A stretch of 40,157 bases of DNA from Candidatus Zixiibacteriota bacterium (GTDB lineage: Bacteria; Zixibacteria; MSB-5A5; GN15; FEB-12). The notes beneath the pieces were generated by a model. It was not told where the DNA came from and did no database searches. It saw only the letters and a program-made list of their open reading frames with translations. The translations under genes were made by a program, and so were the position numbers. The stretch lies in contig JAJRXM010000025.1 in the NCBI GenBank assembly GCA_024276275.1, positions 1-40,157 of the forward strand. The letters are read 5' to 3'. Positions 8,963-16,464 of the stretch are shown here, piece after piece (the first letter of the stretch is position 1; each line of letters opens with the position of its first letter).

Positions 8963-9006
8963 TACTGTCGTTTTCTTTTTTTGTCAGCTGCTTTTTTGGC
9001 AGGCAT
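8963..9006 (-). other. Out-of-frame PPDK start with A7 slippery run
   Basis: GGGAG, five bases, then ATG at 9006 opens the frame MPAKKAADKKRKRQ-stop (TAG 8963-8965). Adding one A to the seven-A run (8976-8982) gives MPAKKAADKKKKTTVAK and joins smoothly to the Lys/Ala/Thr-rich stretch that leads into the PPDK frame. A homopolymer error, a real one-base deletion, or slippage on A7G would all explain it. Confidence 0.6.
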
Positions 9007-9145
9007 TTTAACTCCCTATATTCATATTTGTAGTGAATGTATTAAAAATAAACGTCAAAAGCAACCTAAATGCTAAGAAAATTGTGAATAATGTAACATA
9101 CAGCATATTACAAGCGCCTATCTCGCAATACGATATAGTTCTATT

Positions 9146-9188
9146 TAAAAAGGCGATTGTAAAAACTTGTTATTTTAACAATCGCCTT
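9146..9188 (-). terminator. Terminator after the basic 114-aa gene
   Basis: Inverted repeat AAGGCGATTGT / ACAATCGCCTT with A/T-rich extension of the stem. On the minus strand it is followed by TTTTT. It lies 20 nt after the stop of the gene ending at 9208 and ahead of the PPDK promoter region. Confidence 0.8.
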
Positions 9189-9207
9189 ACAAACCAAAGT
9201 TGTAGAC

Positions 9208-9552
9208 TTACATGGTGAAAAAACGTTCACCGTTGATGATTTTTTCTAAAATTCGAAGCGTCTTTTCAACCGGTGAATGCATAATATCGGTTGTGTTGTA
9301 CGTTGTACGTACTACTTCACGCGGAGCCACAAAACTTGCTTTACCACGACCGCCTCTTGCTTTTTTCTTATGGGTTAAGTTGTACTGCCGCTGATACTCT
9401 TTTGCTTTTTCCTTATGCATCTGGTAATAGCGACGTTGATACTCGCGCCGAGCTTCCGCAGTAGAAAGTTTTCCCTTTTTAGGAGAATTTTCTACGCTTA
9501 ATTCGGCAGCTTCGTTTGTTGCGGCTGGAGCGGCTTTAATTGGTCGAGCCAT
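9208..9552 (-). CDS. Small basic protein of unknown function with YQRxY repeats
   Basis: About 114 residues, rich in Lys/Arg. A central segment repeats REYQRRYYQMHKEKAK / EYQRQYNLTHKKKARG, a pattern seen in small phage- or plasmid-type basic proteins that may bind nucleic acid; this is not an assignment. The C-terminal part (VEKTLRILEKIINGERFFTM) looks helical and ordered. ATG 9552 is chosen over the GTG at 9564 because GAGG ends 6 nt before it. A promoter (TTGACA, 16 nt, TATTTT; 9643-9670) lies about 90 nt upstream and a strong terminator follows, so it is a single-gene transcript. No signal peptide or membrane segment. Function unknown. Confidence 0.6.
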   Translation of the reverse strand: MARPIKAAPAATNEAAELSVENSPKKGKLSTAEARREYQRRYYQMHKEKAKEYQRQYNLTHKKKARGGRGKASFVAPREVVRTTYNTTDIMHSPVEKTLRILEKIINGERFFTM

Positions 9553-9642
9553 TCCTGACCTCACTTTCCATGTGTTTACGTTGCTACCCTTTACCCTTGT
9601 GAATCAAAAATACTTGTACTACACTTTGGTTCCACCGCAATA

Positions 9643-9670
9643 AAAATAGGAAAATTTTACTGTATGTCAA
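9643..9670 (-). promoter_or_regulatory. Sigma70-type promoter for the basic protein
   Basis: TTGACA (9670-9665), 16-nt spacer, TATTTT (9648-9643) on the minus strand, giving a leader of roughly 85 nt before ATG 9552. Apart from this promoter and the terminator at 9904-9934, the 9565-9953 gap is AT-rich with nothing else recognised. Confidence 0.55.
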
Positions 9671-9903
9671 GCTAATTTTTTAATTATTTAAAAAAAAGTT
9701 TTCCTAACTAACAGTTGTTGAACAAGTTAATTTTTCTGCTATTTCCGTCGTCTCTATCCACCATAATACCAACAACTTACATAGCAATCAGAAAAACAGC
9801 CTAACCTATTACTACACAACTACAATCAAGACTCTTGCTTAATTTTAACATACAATCTTTTCTTGCAACTCAATTTATACATCTCAAACTGAGAAAAGTT
9901 TAT

Positions 9904-9934
9904 AAAAAAACCCGCTCATTAAGAGCGGGTTTTT
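9904..9934 (-). terminator. Strong bidirectional terminator ending the DUF6754 cassettes
   Basis: AAAACCCGCTC / ATTAA / GAGCGGGTTTT is a perfect 11-bp stem with A/T runs on both sides. On the minus strand it lies 20 nt past the last cassette gene (stop at 9954) and ends in T7. Confidence 0.92.
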
Positions 9935-9953
9935 AAATGTATGAAATATTTTC

Positions 9954-10754
9954 TTACACTTGTTTACTCTTTAAATGGCTGACTATTTCATTTATTATAT
10001 ATCCAACCACAAAAAGTACTAATAGCCAGAACACGATCTGATATTGTGCACCATAATGAGGATTAACAACCTCCGCATTGTTAAAAGCGGCAATTCCCCA
10101 ATCTTTAGTATCCTGCATTCGGTTAATAAACAGCGAAACACGAGCCATCACGGTATATCCAAATGATGCACCGAACCCTATCATCAGAATCCATATACCA
10201 AATGTTGCAACACCGCCAAACAAGCCTTTATGTTCTTTAGAGAAGAAGAAATAAATCAGAGCAGCAATAGCTCCTACAAAAATAAGCAGTTGTGCAAAGC
10301 CTGATGTTGTACTCAATATATTTCCACCAAAGAAATTTGCCCAATCTATTTCGATCATCATTGCATGAAGTTGTTTATTCACACGGTTAGACATTTCAAG
10401 AGGTATAGCAATACCGGTTGAAATACCTATATAAAGCCCCATCGGCCAGCGTGAGACCCAAGAGTATTCTTTTGAGAATCTGGTCCACATAAGGACACCC
10501 AACAGAGCAGGAATGATATACCACCACTCAGATGAGTTCAGCCATAACATATACCAGTCACCATCTTCAAGCTTTTGGAACAAGTTCGGCACCAAAGTAC
10601 CATGCCACAGCACAACGACAAAGAATCCGGCAGAGACACCAACTACTAGATGTTCAGCAAATTTATAAAACGGGTTATCTTTATATAAAAACGAAAATGT
10701 TGCCAGTGTTAAAAAGATACCGCAAGTCATCCATAGAAAATCTGAAAATTCCAT
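9954..10754 (-). CDS. Multi-pass membrane protein, cassette 1 (paralog of 14207-14857)
   Basis: A 266-residue protein with about six to seven hydrophobic helices and no enzyme motif I recognise. Blocks shared with its paralog are LYKDNPFYKFAEHLVVGVSAG near the N-terminus, and YFFFSKEHKGLFG followed by FGASFGYTVMARVSLFINR near residues 165-210. It has an extra C-terminal helix (QIVFWLLVLFVVGYIINEIV) that the paralog lacks. AAGGAGG ends 8 nt before ATG 10754, and the upstream gene stops one base before it, so translation is coupled. It is the last gene of cassette 1. Likely an inner-membrane subunit of a complex with its neighbours (inference from conserved order). Confidence 0.8.
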   Translation of the reverse strand: MEFSDFLWMTCGIFLTLATFSFLYKDNPFYKFAEHLVVGVSAGFFVVVLWHGTLVPNLFQKLEDGDWYMLWLNSSEWWYIIPALLGVLMWTRFSKEYSWVSRWPMGLYIGISTGIAIPLEMSNRVNKQLHAMMIEIDWANFFGGNILSTTSGFAQLLIFVGAIAALIYFFFSKEHKGLFGGVATFGIWILMIGFGASFGYTVMARVSLFINRMQDTKDWGIAAFNNAEVVNPHYGAQYQIVFWLLVLFVVGYIINEIVSHLKSKQV

Positions 10755-10755
10755 A

Positions 10756-11655
10756 TTAGTTGCCTCCTTCCATTCTTTTACGTCTACTCATAAAGAACCC
10801 TATATTACCGAGAACAATAAATAAGATAATTACATAATGAGCAAACAATTGAACTCTCATACCGTCTTTTGCTCTTCCCGGGTTATCGGCAAGCTCTTCA
10901 TATTGAGCCGCACCAAGCAGCCCGCCCATAATACCTGACACCTGACCGGAGCCTAGGAAAGGATAATACTGAGAAACCATTACGCCGGTCAAACCTAACA
11001 TAAGTGGAAAGTTGAATCTTCCCTGCCCGTACGAAATCCAGGCATCGGTTATATTACCGCCTGATAAATCTACAACACAGGCGACTTGGTCATAGTTAAT
11101 AACTCCCTGCATCATAGGTAAATCATCAAGAGGTGTTCCGTAATAATCACTCGGGAAATTGAGACGGAAATCTTGTCCCATCCCTAAAATAATAAGAGCG
11201 TAATACGGTTTAAATCCTAAGAAAGTATAATCAACACCGTTAACAATTTCCCGACCTTTAAAGTTATGTTCAACACCGTTATAATTATACGTTTTATCAA
11301 CTTTAAGTGAGTCGGAAATATCTCTTATCGCTTGGTCTGCCATTGCCGGTCCAAGCTGTGAAAGAGATGTAAATATTATTTTTACTTTTTTCCTCCAGAG
11401 ATGCTCTACAACTGCATAGGTCATCGGATGGAGTTCCGCTAAATTGTTCGGATCATAATCGATGGCGACTAACACAATATCACCTTCGGGAAGGGAATCT
11501 AAGAAGTTAAAAATAGATTCTACTTCCGCCTCTGTGTTAATCGGAATTGTAAAATCAGCAGTATAGGTTGCGACACATACAACAATAAGAAAAAGGAAAA
11601 TCCATCTTCTATCAAGAGACATCATACGATCAAATATATTTTTATGTTCAGTCAT
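10756..11655 (-). CDS. Membrane-anchored Rossmann-like protein, cassette 1 (paralog of 14869-15771)
   Basis: 299 residues: one N-terminal membrane segment (WIFLFLIVVCVATYTA), a soluble domain of about 220 residues and a C-terminal segment (YVIILFIVLGNIGFFMSRRKR). The soluble part begins like an alpha/beta domain (DIVLVAIDYDPNNLAELHPM, then KKVKIIFTSLSQLGP). Blocks shared with the paralog are DYDP/DFDP, NYDQV/NFSNID, DLSGG/NLSAG, and YPFLGSGQVSGIMGGLLGA. No catalytic motif is recognised. Whether the soluble domain faces the periplasm is inferred from the two flanking helices. AAAGGA precedes ATG 11655, and gaps to both neighbours are 1-3 nt. Confidence 0.8.
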   Translation of the reverse strand: MTEHKNIFDRMMSLDRRWIFLFLIVVCVATYTADFTIPINTEAEVESIFNFLDSLPEGDIVLVAIDYDPNNLAELHPMTYAVVEHLWRKKVKIIFTSLSQLGPAMADQAIRDISDSLKVDKTYNYNGVEHNFKGREIVNGVDYTFLGFKPYYALIILGMGQDFRLNFPSDYYGTPLDDLPMMQGVINYDQVACVVDLSGGNITDAWISYGQGRFNFPLMLGLTGVMVSQYYPFLGSGQVSGIMGGLLGAAQYEELADNPGRAKDGMRVQLFAHYVIILFIVLGNIGFFMSRRKRMEGGN

Positions 11656-11658
11656 GAA

Positions 11659-12471
11659 TTATCCTTTCCCCATATAACCGCGTTCAATGCCCAGTATAAC
11701 TTTCAGCGAGGTAGCGACAATACCGAGACCGATACCGATAACAATTGCCCGTTGAGCAGCTAAGTTTGGAACATTCATAAGCCAGCTTGATGTTTCCGCC
11801 ACAAGCTCCGGTAAACCGAAAGGCATATATGGATTAAAACGAAGCATCACAATTATAGCAGCAATCAACAGCAGAGATGCCAGCACATTTCTTGCCCTGA
11901 AAGCTCGGTAGGCAGCAGAAGCAATAAAAAATGCCAAGAGTGCAAACATAGTAGCAAGAATCGGAGTCAGCACAAAGTCAGCAAAGTTAGTAAACATTGT
12001 GTTTTTCAGACCTTCAGATGTCATAAAAGCAAGCTTCCAACTGTCGTCGAAAAAGGCAACTCCAAATGACACCGCAAGTGCCGCTCCTGAAAGCCCTAAC
12101 CAAAATCCTTTTGACCGTGAAATTGATGCATGTATTAAACAATACAACAAAGCCATAAGTGCTATTACAAAGAGCGGATACATCCCCCAACTATCACCTA
12201 CTTTGTAGGAAAACCCAAACACGACCATTATAAACAGACCGAAAAGGGTTACATAGGAATAAATCCAGTTTTCTTTTTTATGTTGTATCTTATCTACCGA
12301 AACATGATAGAGAGACCATATACCCAACGCAAGGGCAAATATCCCGATAATCATTGTCCAGTCAAGTAAGAATGTATAAACAAATTCAGATGATTCATGT
12401 GGAACATAGTACTGAATAGTCATGAAGGCACCGAATATGAATACTAATAAAAATGGTAATTGTCTTTTCAT
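11659..12471 (-). CDS. Multi-pass membrane protein, cassette 1 (paralog of 15774-16442)
   Basis: 270 residues with about seven hydrophobic helices. Conserved blocks shared with the paralog are MFALLAFFIASAAYRAFRAR, just after the middle, and a C-terminal IGIGLGIVATSLKVILGIER that ends in G-rich YMGKG. The paralog is about 48 residues shorter in the central region. AGGAGGT lies 8 nt before ATG 12471. It starts 13 nt after the DUF6754 gene stop and is followed 3 nt later by the Rossmann-like gene. No transporter signature is recognised; a structural or scaffold subunit is the most neutral reading. Confidence 0.8.
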   Translation of the reverse strand: MKRQLPFLLVFIFGAFMTIQYYVPHESSEFVYTFLLDWTMIIGIFALALGIWSLYHVSVDKIQHKKENWIYSYVTLFGLFIMVVFGFSYKVGDSWGMYPLFVIALMALLYCLIHASISRSKGFWLGLSGAALAVSFGVAFFDDSWKLAFMTSEGLKNTMFTNFADFVLTPILATMFALLAFFIASAAYRAFRARNVLASLLLIAAIIVMLRFNPYMPFGLPELVAETSSWLMNVPNLAAQRAIVIGIGLGIVATSLKVILGIERGYMGKG

Positions 12472-12484
12472 TTATCCATACCTC

Positions 12485-13939
12485 CTAATTCACTACTTCA
12501 AAAAGGTCAACGTAATAATGCCCAAAATCAAATTGGGCTACAATAACTCCGATAACAGCCAATATAATAATAGCAGCTTTGGCATAATCCTGTGCTTTTA
12601 AAGAACCTAACAAAACCGGGTCTTTACCCAAATATGCCGAGGCAGCGTAAAGCTCTTCGCCGATAAGTGTATAATCACAGGCTACAATAAAGAATGGAAT
12701 CTGAGCAATTTCATCGGTGCCGGAAATCTGAATTGAACCTGCCAAAGCACCCGTTTCAGCAAGAATAAGTGATTCAGCAAAGAACTTACCCATGTAGACA
12801 TTTGTGGCAGGAAGTTCACGAAGCATGATTCCGTTAACCGCTGCAACATAAGCAAACTGAGATTGCGTCACAAAGTGAACTGTATCTTCCTTGTACGCAT
12901 CAGGACGACCGGCATCAAGATAGGCAGATTTGACAACCTCTTGAGCAACAGTCATAACAATCGGGTCATAAGTCGGAACTAAAAGCTCTGTTTGATATTC
13001 AGCTACTTTTTTAGCAACACGTCCTAAAATAGTAAACGAAGCAATCGTCGCAATATCTGCCGCCGAACCGAGTCCTAAAACATATAAAATAGGTCGACCC
13101 ATTTCAGTCGCACGTCCGATAGCATCATCAACCGCTTCAATTCCCCCTAATGGACGAACATATAAGTCAGCACCTTGTTTGGCTCTCATTACATAAAAGA
13201 CAGTAAGTATCGTAAATAAGAAAACTGAAAAAACAACCGGGGTACGGTAAGTATTATACCATTGACCGCTTGATTGAATCGGTCCAAAAATTTCAGAACT
13301 TGCTTTTGCACCGGTAATAGTTACCGCATCGACTCTATAATAAAGATCCGCATAATCAGGGACAAAGCCCTTAGACTTAAATTCTTTACTGCCGATATGA
13401 TCAAATGTTTTTGTACCTGAAGGCTTTTTATCAATAAACAACCATGCTCCATTTTCAGGATATGATTTACTCGCTTCAGCAAGACCTTCATTTTCTGCTT
13501 TAATATGATCTGTTAGTCTGTTACGTATATCAAAAAGTTCATCTTTTGAAAACTTGCTGAAAACTTTCAACATACTGTCAGCCTGAGAACCTTCTTCAAT
13601 TCCGTCGGTTGTTTTTCTAATTATTTTTTGAATAATAATTATAGAGTCACGAACTAAATTGATATCCAACATCAGTTGCGGTACCCATTTATAAATATCA
13701 TACCGAAGTACAGAGTTAGACCCGCCGCCGTCGTCAGGAGACAGTTCCCAATCAAGAATAATCGCATGACCATGATCATTCGGTTTATCTCTTCCGCTTA
13801 GGTTTCCCGGTGGAGCAGGTAGACGTAGAGAATCTACAGAAATCGCTGTAGTATCACCTTCTGCTGTAGTATCCTGAGCATAACTATTCGAGCAAATAGC
13901 CAGCAGCAAGAACACAGCAAGTAACATTTTTACCTTCAT
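12485..13939 (-). CDS. DUF6754 membrane protein with Fn3-like N-terminus, cassette 1
   Basis: About 484 residues. Order: signal peptide (MLLAVFLLLAICSNSYAQ), an Fn3-like segment (PAPPGNLSGRDKPNDHGHAI...) interrupted by a charged insert, one membrane helix near residues 236-254, a DUF6754 domain (GADLYVRPLGGIEAVDDAIG, RATEMGRPILY, FFAESLILAETGALAGSIQI, YTLIGEELYAASAYLGKDP), and a C-terminal helix. DUF6754 has no assigned function that I know. ATG 13939 is preferred over 13945 because AAAGGA then sits 6 nt upstream. The paralog at 16465-17721 keeps the same layout with a cleaner Fn3 domain. The DUF6754 domain would lie in the cytoplasm if the signal peptide is cleaved (inference). Confidence 0.85.
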   Translation of the reverse strand: MKVKMLLAVFLLLAICSNSYAQDTTAEGDTTAISVDSLRLPAPPGNLSGRDKPNDHGHAIILDWELSPDDGGGSNSVLRYDIYKWVPQLMLDINLVRDSIIIIQKIIRKTTDGIEEGSQADSMLKVFSKFSKDELFDIRNRLTDHIKAENEGLAEASKSYPENGAWLFIDKKPSGTKTFDHIGSKEFKSKGFVPDYADLYYRVDAVTITGAKASSEIFGPIQSSGQWYNTYRTPVVFSVFLFTILTVFYVMRAKQGADLYVRPLGGIEAVDDAIGRATEMGRPILYVLGLGSAADIATIASFTILGRVAKKVAEYQTELLVPTYDPIVMTVAQEVVKSAYLDAGRPDAYKEDTVHFVTQSQFAYVAAVNGIMLRELPATNVYMGKFFAESLILAETGALAGSIQISGTDEIAQIPFFIVACDYTLIGEELYAASAYLGKDPVLLGSLKAQDYAKAAIIILAVIGVIVAQFDFGHYYVDLFEVVN

Positions 13940-13949
13940 AGGCATTCCT

Positions 13950-14171
13950 TTAATAACATATATTTATCTTATTATTTTTTTGATTGTTCGCTATGATTTG
14001 AGCAATAGAATTTAACAAAGGGTCAAGAACGTTTACAATAAGAAATTTCAGCGAAGTAACTTTCATAGTAATAAAATCTATAAATAGAAACAAGGCTGCG
14101 TTAACATTCTTTGCTTGAGTAGAGACTGATAGAGATACAAGAAGGATAAAAAAAATAGAAATACATTTCAT
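13950..14171 (-). CDS. Possible small exported protein between the cassettes
   Basis: A 73-residue frame starting with a signal-peptide-like stretch (MKCISIFFILLVSLSVSTQA) and followed by a second amphipathic or hydrophobic stretch (FLIVNVLDPLLNSIAQII). It ends a few bases before the DUF6754 gene, as if translationally coupled. No SD is visible before ATG 14171 and no family is recognised. It fills an otherwise unexplained gap between the two cassettes. It may be a real short gene or a remnant. Confidence 0.4.
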   Translation of the reverse strand: MKCISIFFILLVSLSVSTQAKNVNAALFLFIDFITMKVTSLKFLIVNVLDPLLNSIAQIIANNQKNNKINICY

Positions 14172-14206
14172 TATCTAAGTTTATTTATAGCTTACCTAAT
14201 TTTATG

Positions 14207-14857
14207 CTATTTTAACAGATGGAGCCAATCACGGAAAAGAAAGTCAATTCGCCCTATCAACAATGACATACGACTCATTACTGTATAGCCAAAATGAGCA
14301 CCGAATGTAATCATCAAAAACCAAATACCCACTCTTGCCGTTCGACCAAAAATACCTTTATGCTCTTTAGAAAAGAAGAAATACACCAGCCCTGAAACAA
14401 CACCTATTACAATAAGTATCGAGCCGACTGTTTCCCCCCATATAATAAGCTGTGTATCAGAATTAACAACTATAACATCTCTCATTGTCGAGGATACTTG
14501 ATTCATCGCATTTGATACAAAGTAAAGCATCATATATAGACCGGCAGTAGCACCTACAATAAATGCAAGCGGCCAACGGGCAATCCATCCGATTTTTGAA
14601 CTTAAACGCATCAACATAAGAACCCCGAGCAAAGCACCGAACCATAAAAAGTAATCAGGGTCCGAACCGTCAGTTGGAAAGACACCTATCCAGAATTTTT
14701 TATGTAAAGCATCAAAAAAGTTAGCTATAGCCCAATAACCGGCTGACACTCCGATAAAGATTGACTCACAAATTTTGTAAACAGGATTATCTTTGTACAG
14801 GAATGAAAAAATCCCTAAAGTCAAAAGAGCTGCTACCCAAATTCCTAAAAGTTCCAT
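14207..14857 (-). CDS. Multi-pass membrane protein, cassette 2 (paralog of 9954-10754)
   Basis: 216 residues with about five to six hydrophobic helices. It repeats the blocks of its cassette-1 paralog: LYKDNPVYKICESIFIGVSAG, RWPLAFIVGATAG, YFFFSKEHKGIFG and FGAHFGYTVMSRMSLLIGR. It stops where the paralog adds one more helix. AAGGA lies 6-7 nt before ATG 14857, 11 nt after the Rossmann-like gene. Same place in the cassette as its paralog (fourth gene), which indicates the whole set was duplicated together. Function unknown; a membrane subunit is inferred. Confidence 0.8.
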   Translation of the reverse strand: MELLGIWVAALLTLGIFSFLYKDNPVYKICESIFIGVSAGYWAIANFFDALHKKFWIGVFPTDGSDPDYFLWFGALLGVLMLMRLSSKIGWIARWPLAFIVGATAGLYMMLYFVSNAMNQVSSTMRDVIVVNSDTQLIIWGETVGSILIVIGVVSGLVYFFFSKEHKGIFGRTARVGIWFLMITFGAHFGYTVMSRMSLLIGRIDFLFRDWLHLLK

Positions 14858-14868
14858 GCTATTCCTTC

Positions 14869-15771
14869 TTATGCTTTCTTTTTCTTACGAGTTATAAAGA
14901 AAGCGATATTTCCCATAATAATAAAAGCTATTACCGTCGCATGTGAAATCATCTGAGCAAATATAAATGTACTTGCCTGACCTTTTTCATTTATTGCTTT
15001 TTCAAATTCAGCACCACCGCTCATACCACCGAGAAGTCCGGTCAATTGCCCGGAACGTAAGTATGGATATACTTGCGGAGCCTGTACTGCTGTATTACCT
15101 GCCCCGCAGGTCGCACCAAAACGGTCAACAGCAATCTGAATCCATTCAACTGTTCCGGGTTTACCTGCTGAAAGGTTGAAAATAAAATCTATATTACTAA
15201 AATTTGAAATGTCGTTCATAATCGGAAGTGAATCATAAGGTATATGTCGATCATCAAGAGGAAACATTCGTTTAAATTCAGACCCCATATACTGAATAAC
15301 AAATTCAGCACCTGATTGATATCCCAGATTAACATAATCGATACCGTATTGTAGATTTTTGGCAGCGATAATTTCATCTTTCATTGCTAATTCGATTGCC
15401 TGATTAGCCTGTTGAGGTCCCTGCGGCCAAAGCCCCATGACAATAACTTTGAAATCATGCTTAAAAGCATACTTCATAAAGGCAACACCCATCGGTTGTA
15501 ATTCGGGAGCTGAGGCAGGATCAAAATCAAATGCGGCCAATACTTTCGAACCGGGGGTAAGTTCATTTAAGGCATCGACTAACTGCTGAACATCGGCAGT
15601 TACCGGAACCGGAGCTGTTTTCCCCATCAGTAAAGGAAGGGATATTGTTAAGGCAATATATAAAAATACTACCCTTCTTTCTATAGGATGACCTTTTATT
15701 GTTCTATATAAAACATAAATCAATGAAAGACCTACACCCCACATAAGTACGGTTGCTATTGTGCTTACCAT
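14869..15771 (-). CDS. Membrane-anchored Rossmann-like protein, cassette 2 (paralog of 10756-11655)
   Basis: 300 residues. An N-terminal helix (IATVLMWGVGLSLIYVLY) and a second hydrophobic stretch (VVFLYIALTISLPLLMG) precede a soluble domain. That domain has VLAAFDFDPASAPELQPM, FKVIVMGLWPQGPQQANQAI and IDFIFNLSAGKPGTVEWI, then YPYLRSGQLTGLLGGMSGGAEFE. A C-terminal helix (ATVIAFIIMGNIAFFITRKKKK) closes it. The DFDP and SGQLTGLLGGMSG blocks match the cassette-1 copy despite overall divergence. GGGGGAG lies 6-7 nt before ATG 15771. No known catalytic motif is visible. Confidence 0.8.
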   Translation of the reverse strand: MVSTIATVLMWGVGLSLIYVLYRTIKGHPIERRVVFLYIALTISLPLLMGKTAPVPVTADVQQLVDALNELTPGSKVLAAFDFDPASAPELQPMGVAFMKYAFKHDFKVIVMGLWPQGPQQANQAIELAMKDEIIAAKNLQYGIDYVNLGYQSGAEFVIQYMGSEFKRMFPLDDRHIPYDSLPIMNDISNFSNIDFIFNLSAGKPGTVEWIQIAVDRFGATCGAGNTAVQAPQVYPYLRSGQLTGLLGGMSGGAEFEKAINEKGQASTFIFAQMISHATVIAFIIMGNIAFFITRKKKKA

Positions 15772-15773
15772 AT

Positions 15774-16442
15774 TTAAGCTCCCCCTCCGATGTGAGACCG
15801 TTCAATTCCTAAAATAATTCTCAAAGAACTCGACATAATTCCCAAAGCGATACCGATCATAATTGCTGTCATACCTGCAGTAAGAGGATATGCCATTATC
15901 CATCCGGCAAATTCAGAGAAATACGGTACATCTGTAAATGGTTTAAGTAACAAATGAAAAAGAGGAACCCGTCCGCCCATTACAAAGAAACCTGCTATAA
16001 GTAATAAAGTTGCTTCAAAATTCCGAGCTCTGAATGCTCTATAAGATGCCGATGCGACAAAAAAGGCAAGCATCGCAAACATAGTCGATGTAAGAGGTGT
16101 ATAAACAAAACGATAGATCCAATCAAAAGATGTTCCGGTATCTCTAAAAGAAGACTGAGGTCCGCCGGTAAATCCGTCATAAAATCCTACTGCTATTGTG
16201 AGGAGAAGACAAACAATAATAATTCCGGCATACAATGCATCTTCTTTTTTCCGATATATCTTTTCAAGAGAAACTTTTACGAGATTTAAAGCACCGAGCC
16301 AAATTGCAAATGCCTGTATAATTGCAACCCAATCACCAAAGATTGATTCTGCTTCTCCAAATGGCCAATGAGGTATAAAGTATGAGACAGCAAAAACTAA
16401 ACCGGCAACAGTTGTTATAATCAGTGGTATTTCGCGACGCAT
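15774..16442 (-). CDS. Multi-pass membrane protein, cassette 2 (paralog of 11659-12471)
   Basis: 222 residues with about six hydrophobic helices. It shares MFAMLAFFVASASYRAFRAR and a C-terminal MIGIALGIMSSSLRIILGIER ending in SHIGGGA with its paralog. The central region is shorter than in cassette 1. It begins 22 nt after the DUF6754 gene and is followed 2 nt later by the Rossmann-like gene. Position and sequence show it is the second gene of the duplicated set. No transport or enzymatic motif is visible. Confidence 0.8.
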   Translation of the reverse strand: MRREIPLIITTVAGLVFAVSYFIPHWPFGEAESIFGDWVAIIQAFAIWLGALNLVKVSLEKIYRKKEDALYAGIIIVCLLLTIAVGFYDGFTGGPQSSFRDTGTSFDWIYRFVYTPLTSTMFAMLAFFVASASYRAFRARNFEATLLLIAGFFVMGGRVPLFHLLLKPFTDVPYFSEFAGWIMAYPLTAGMTAIMIGIALGIMSSSLRIILGIERSHIGGGA

Positions 16443-16464
16443 TTTTCTTATCTATTCCCTTACA

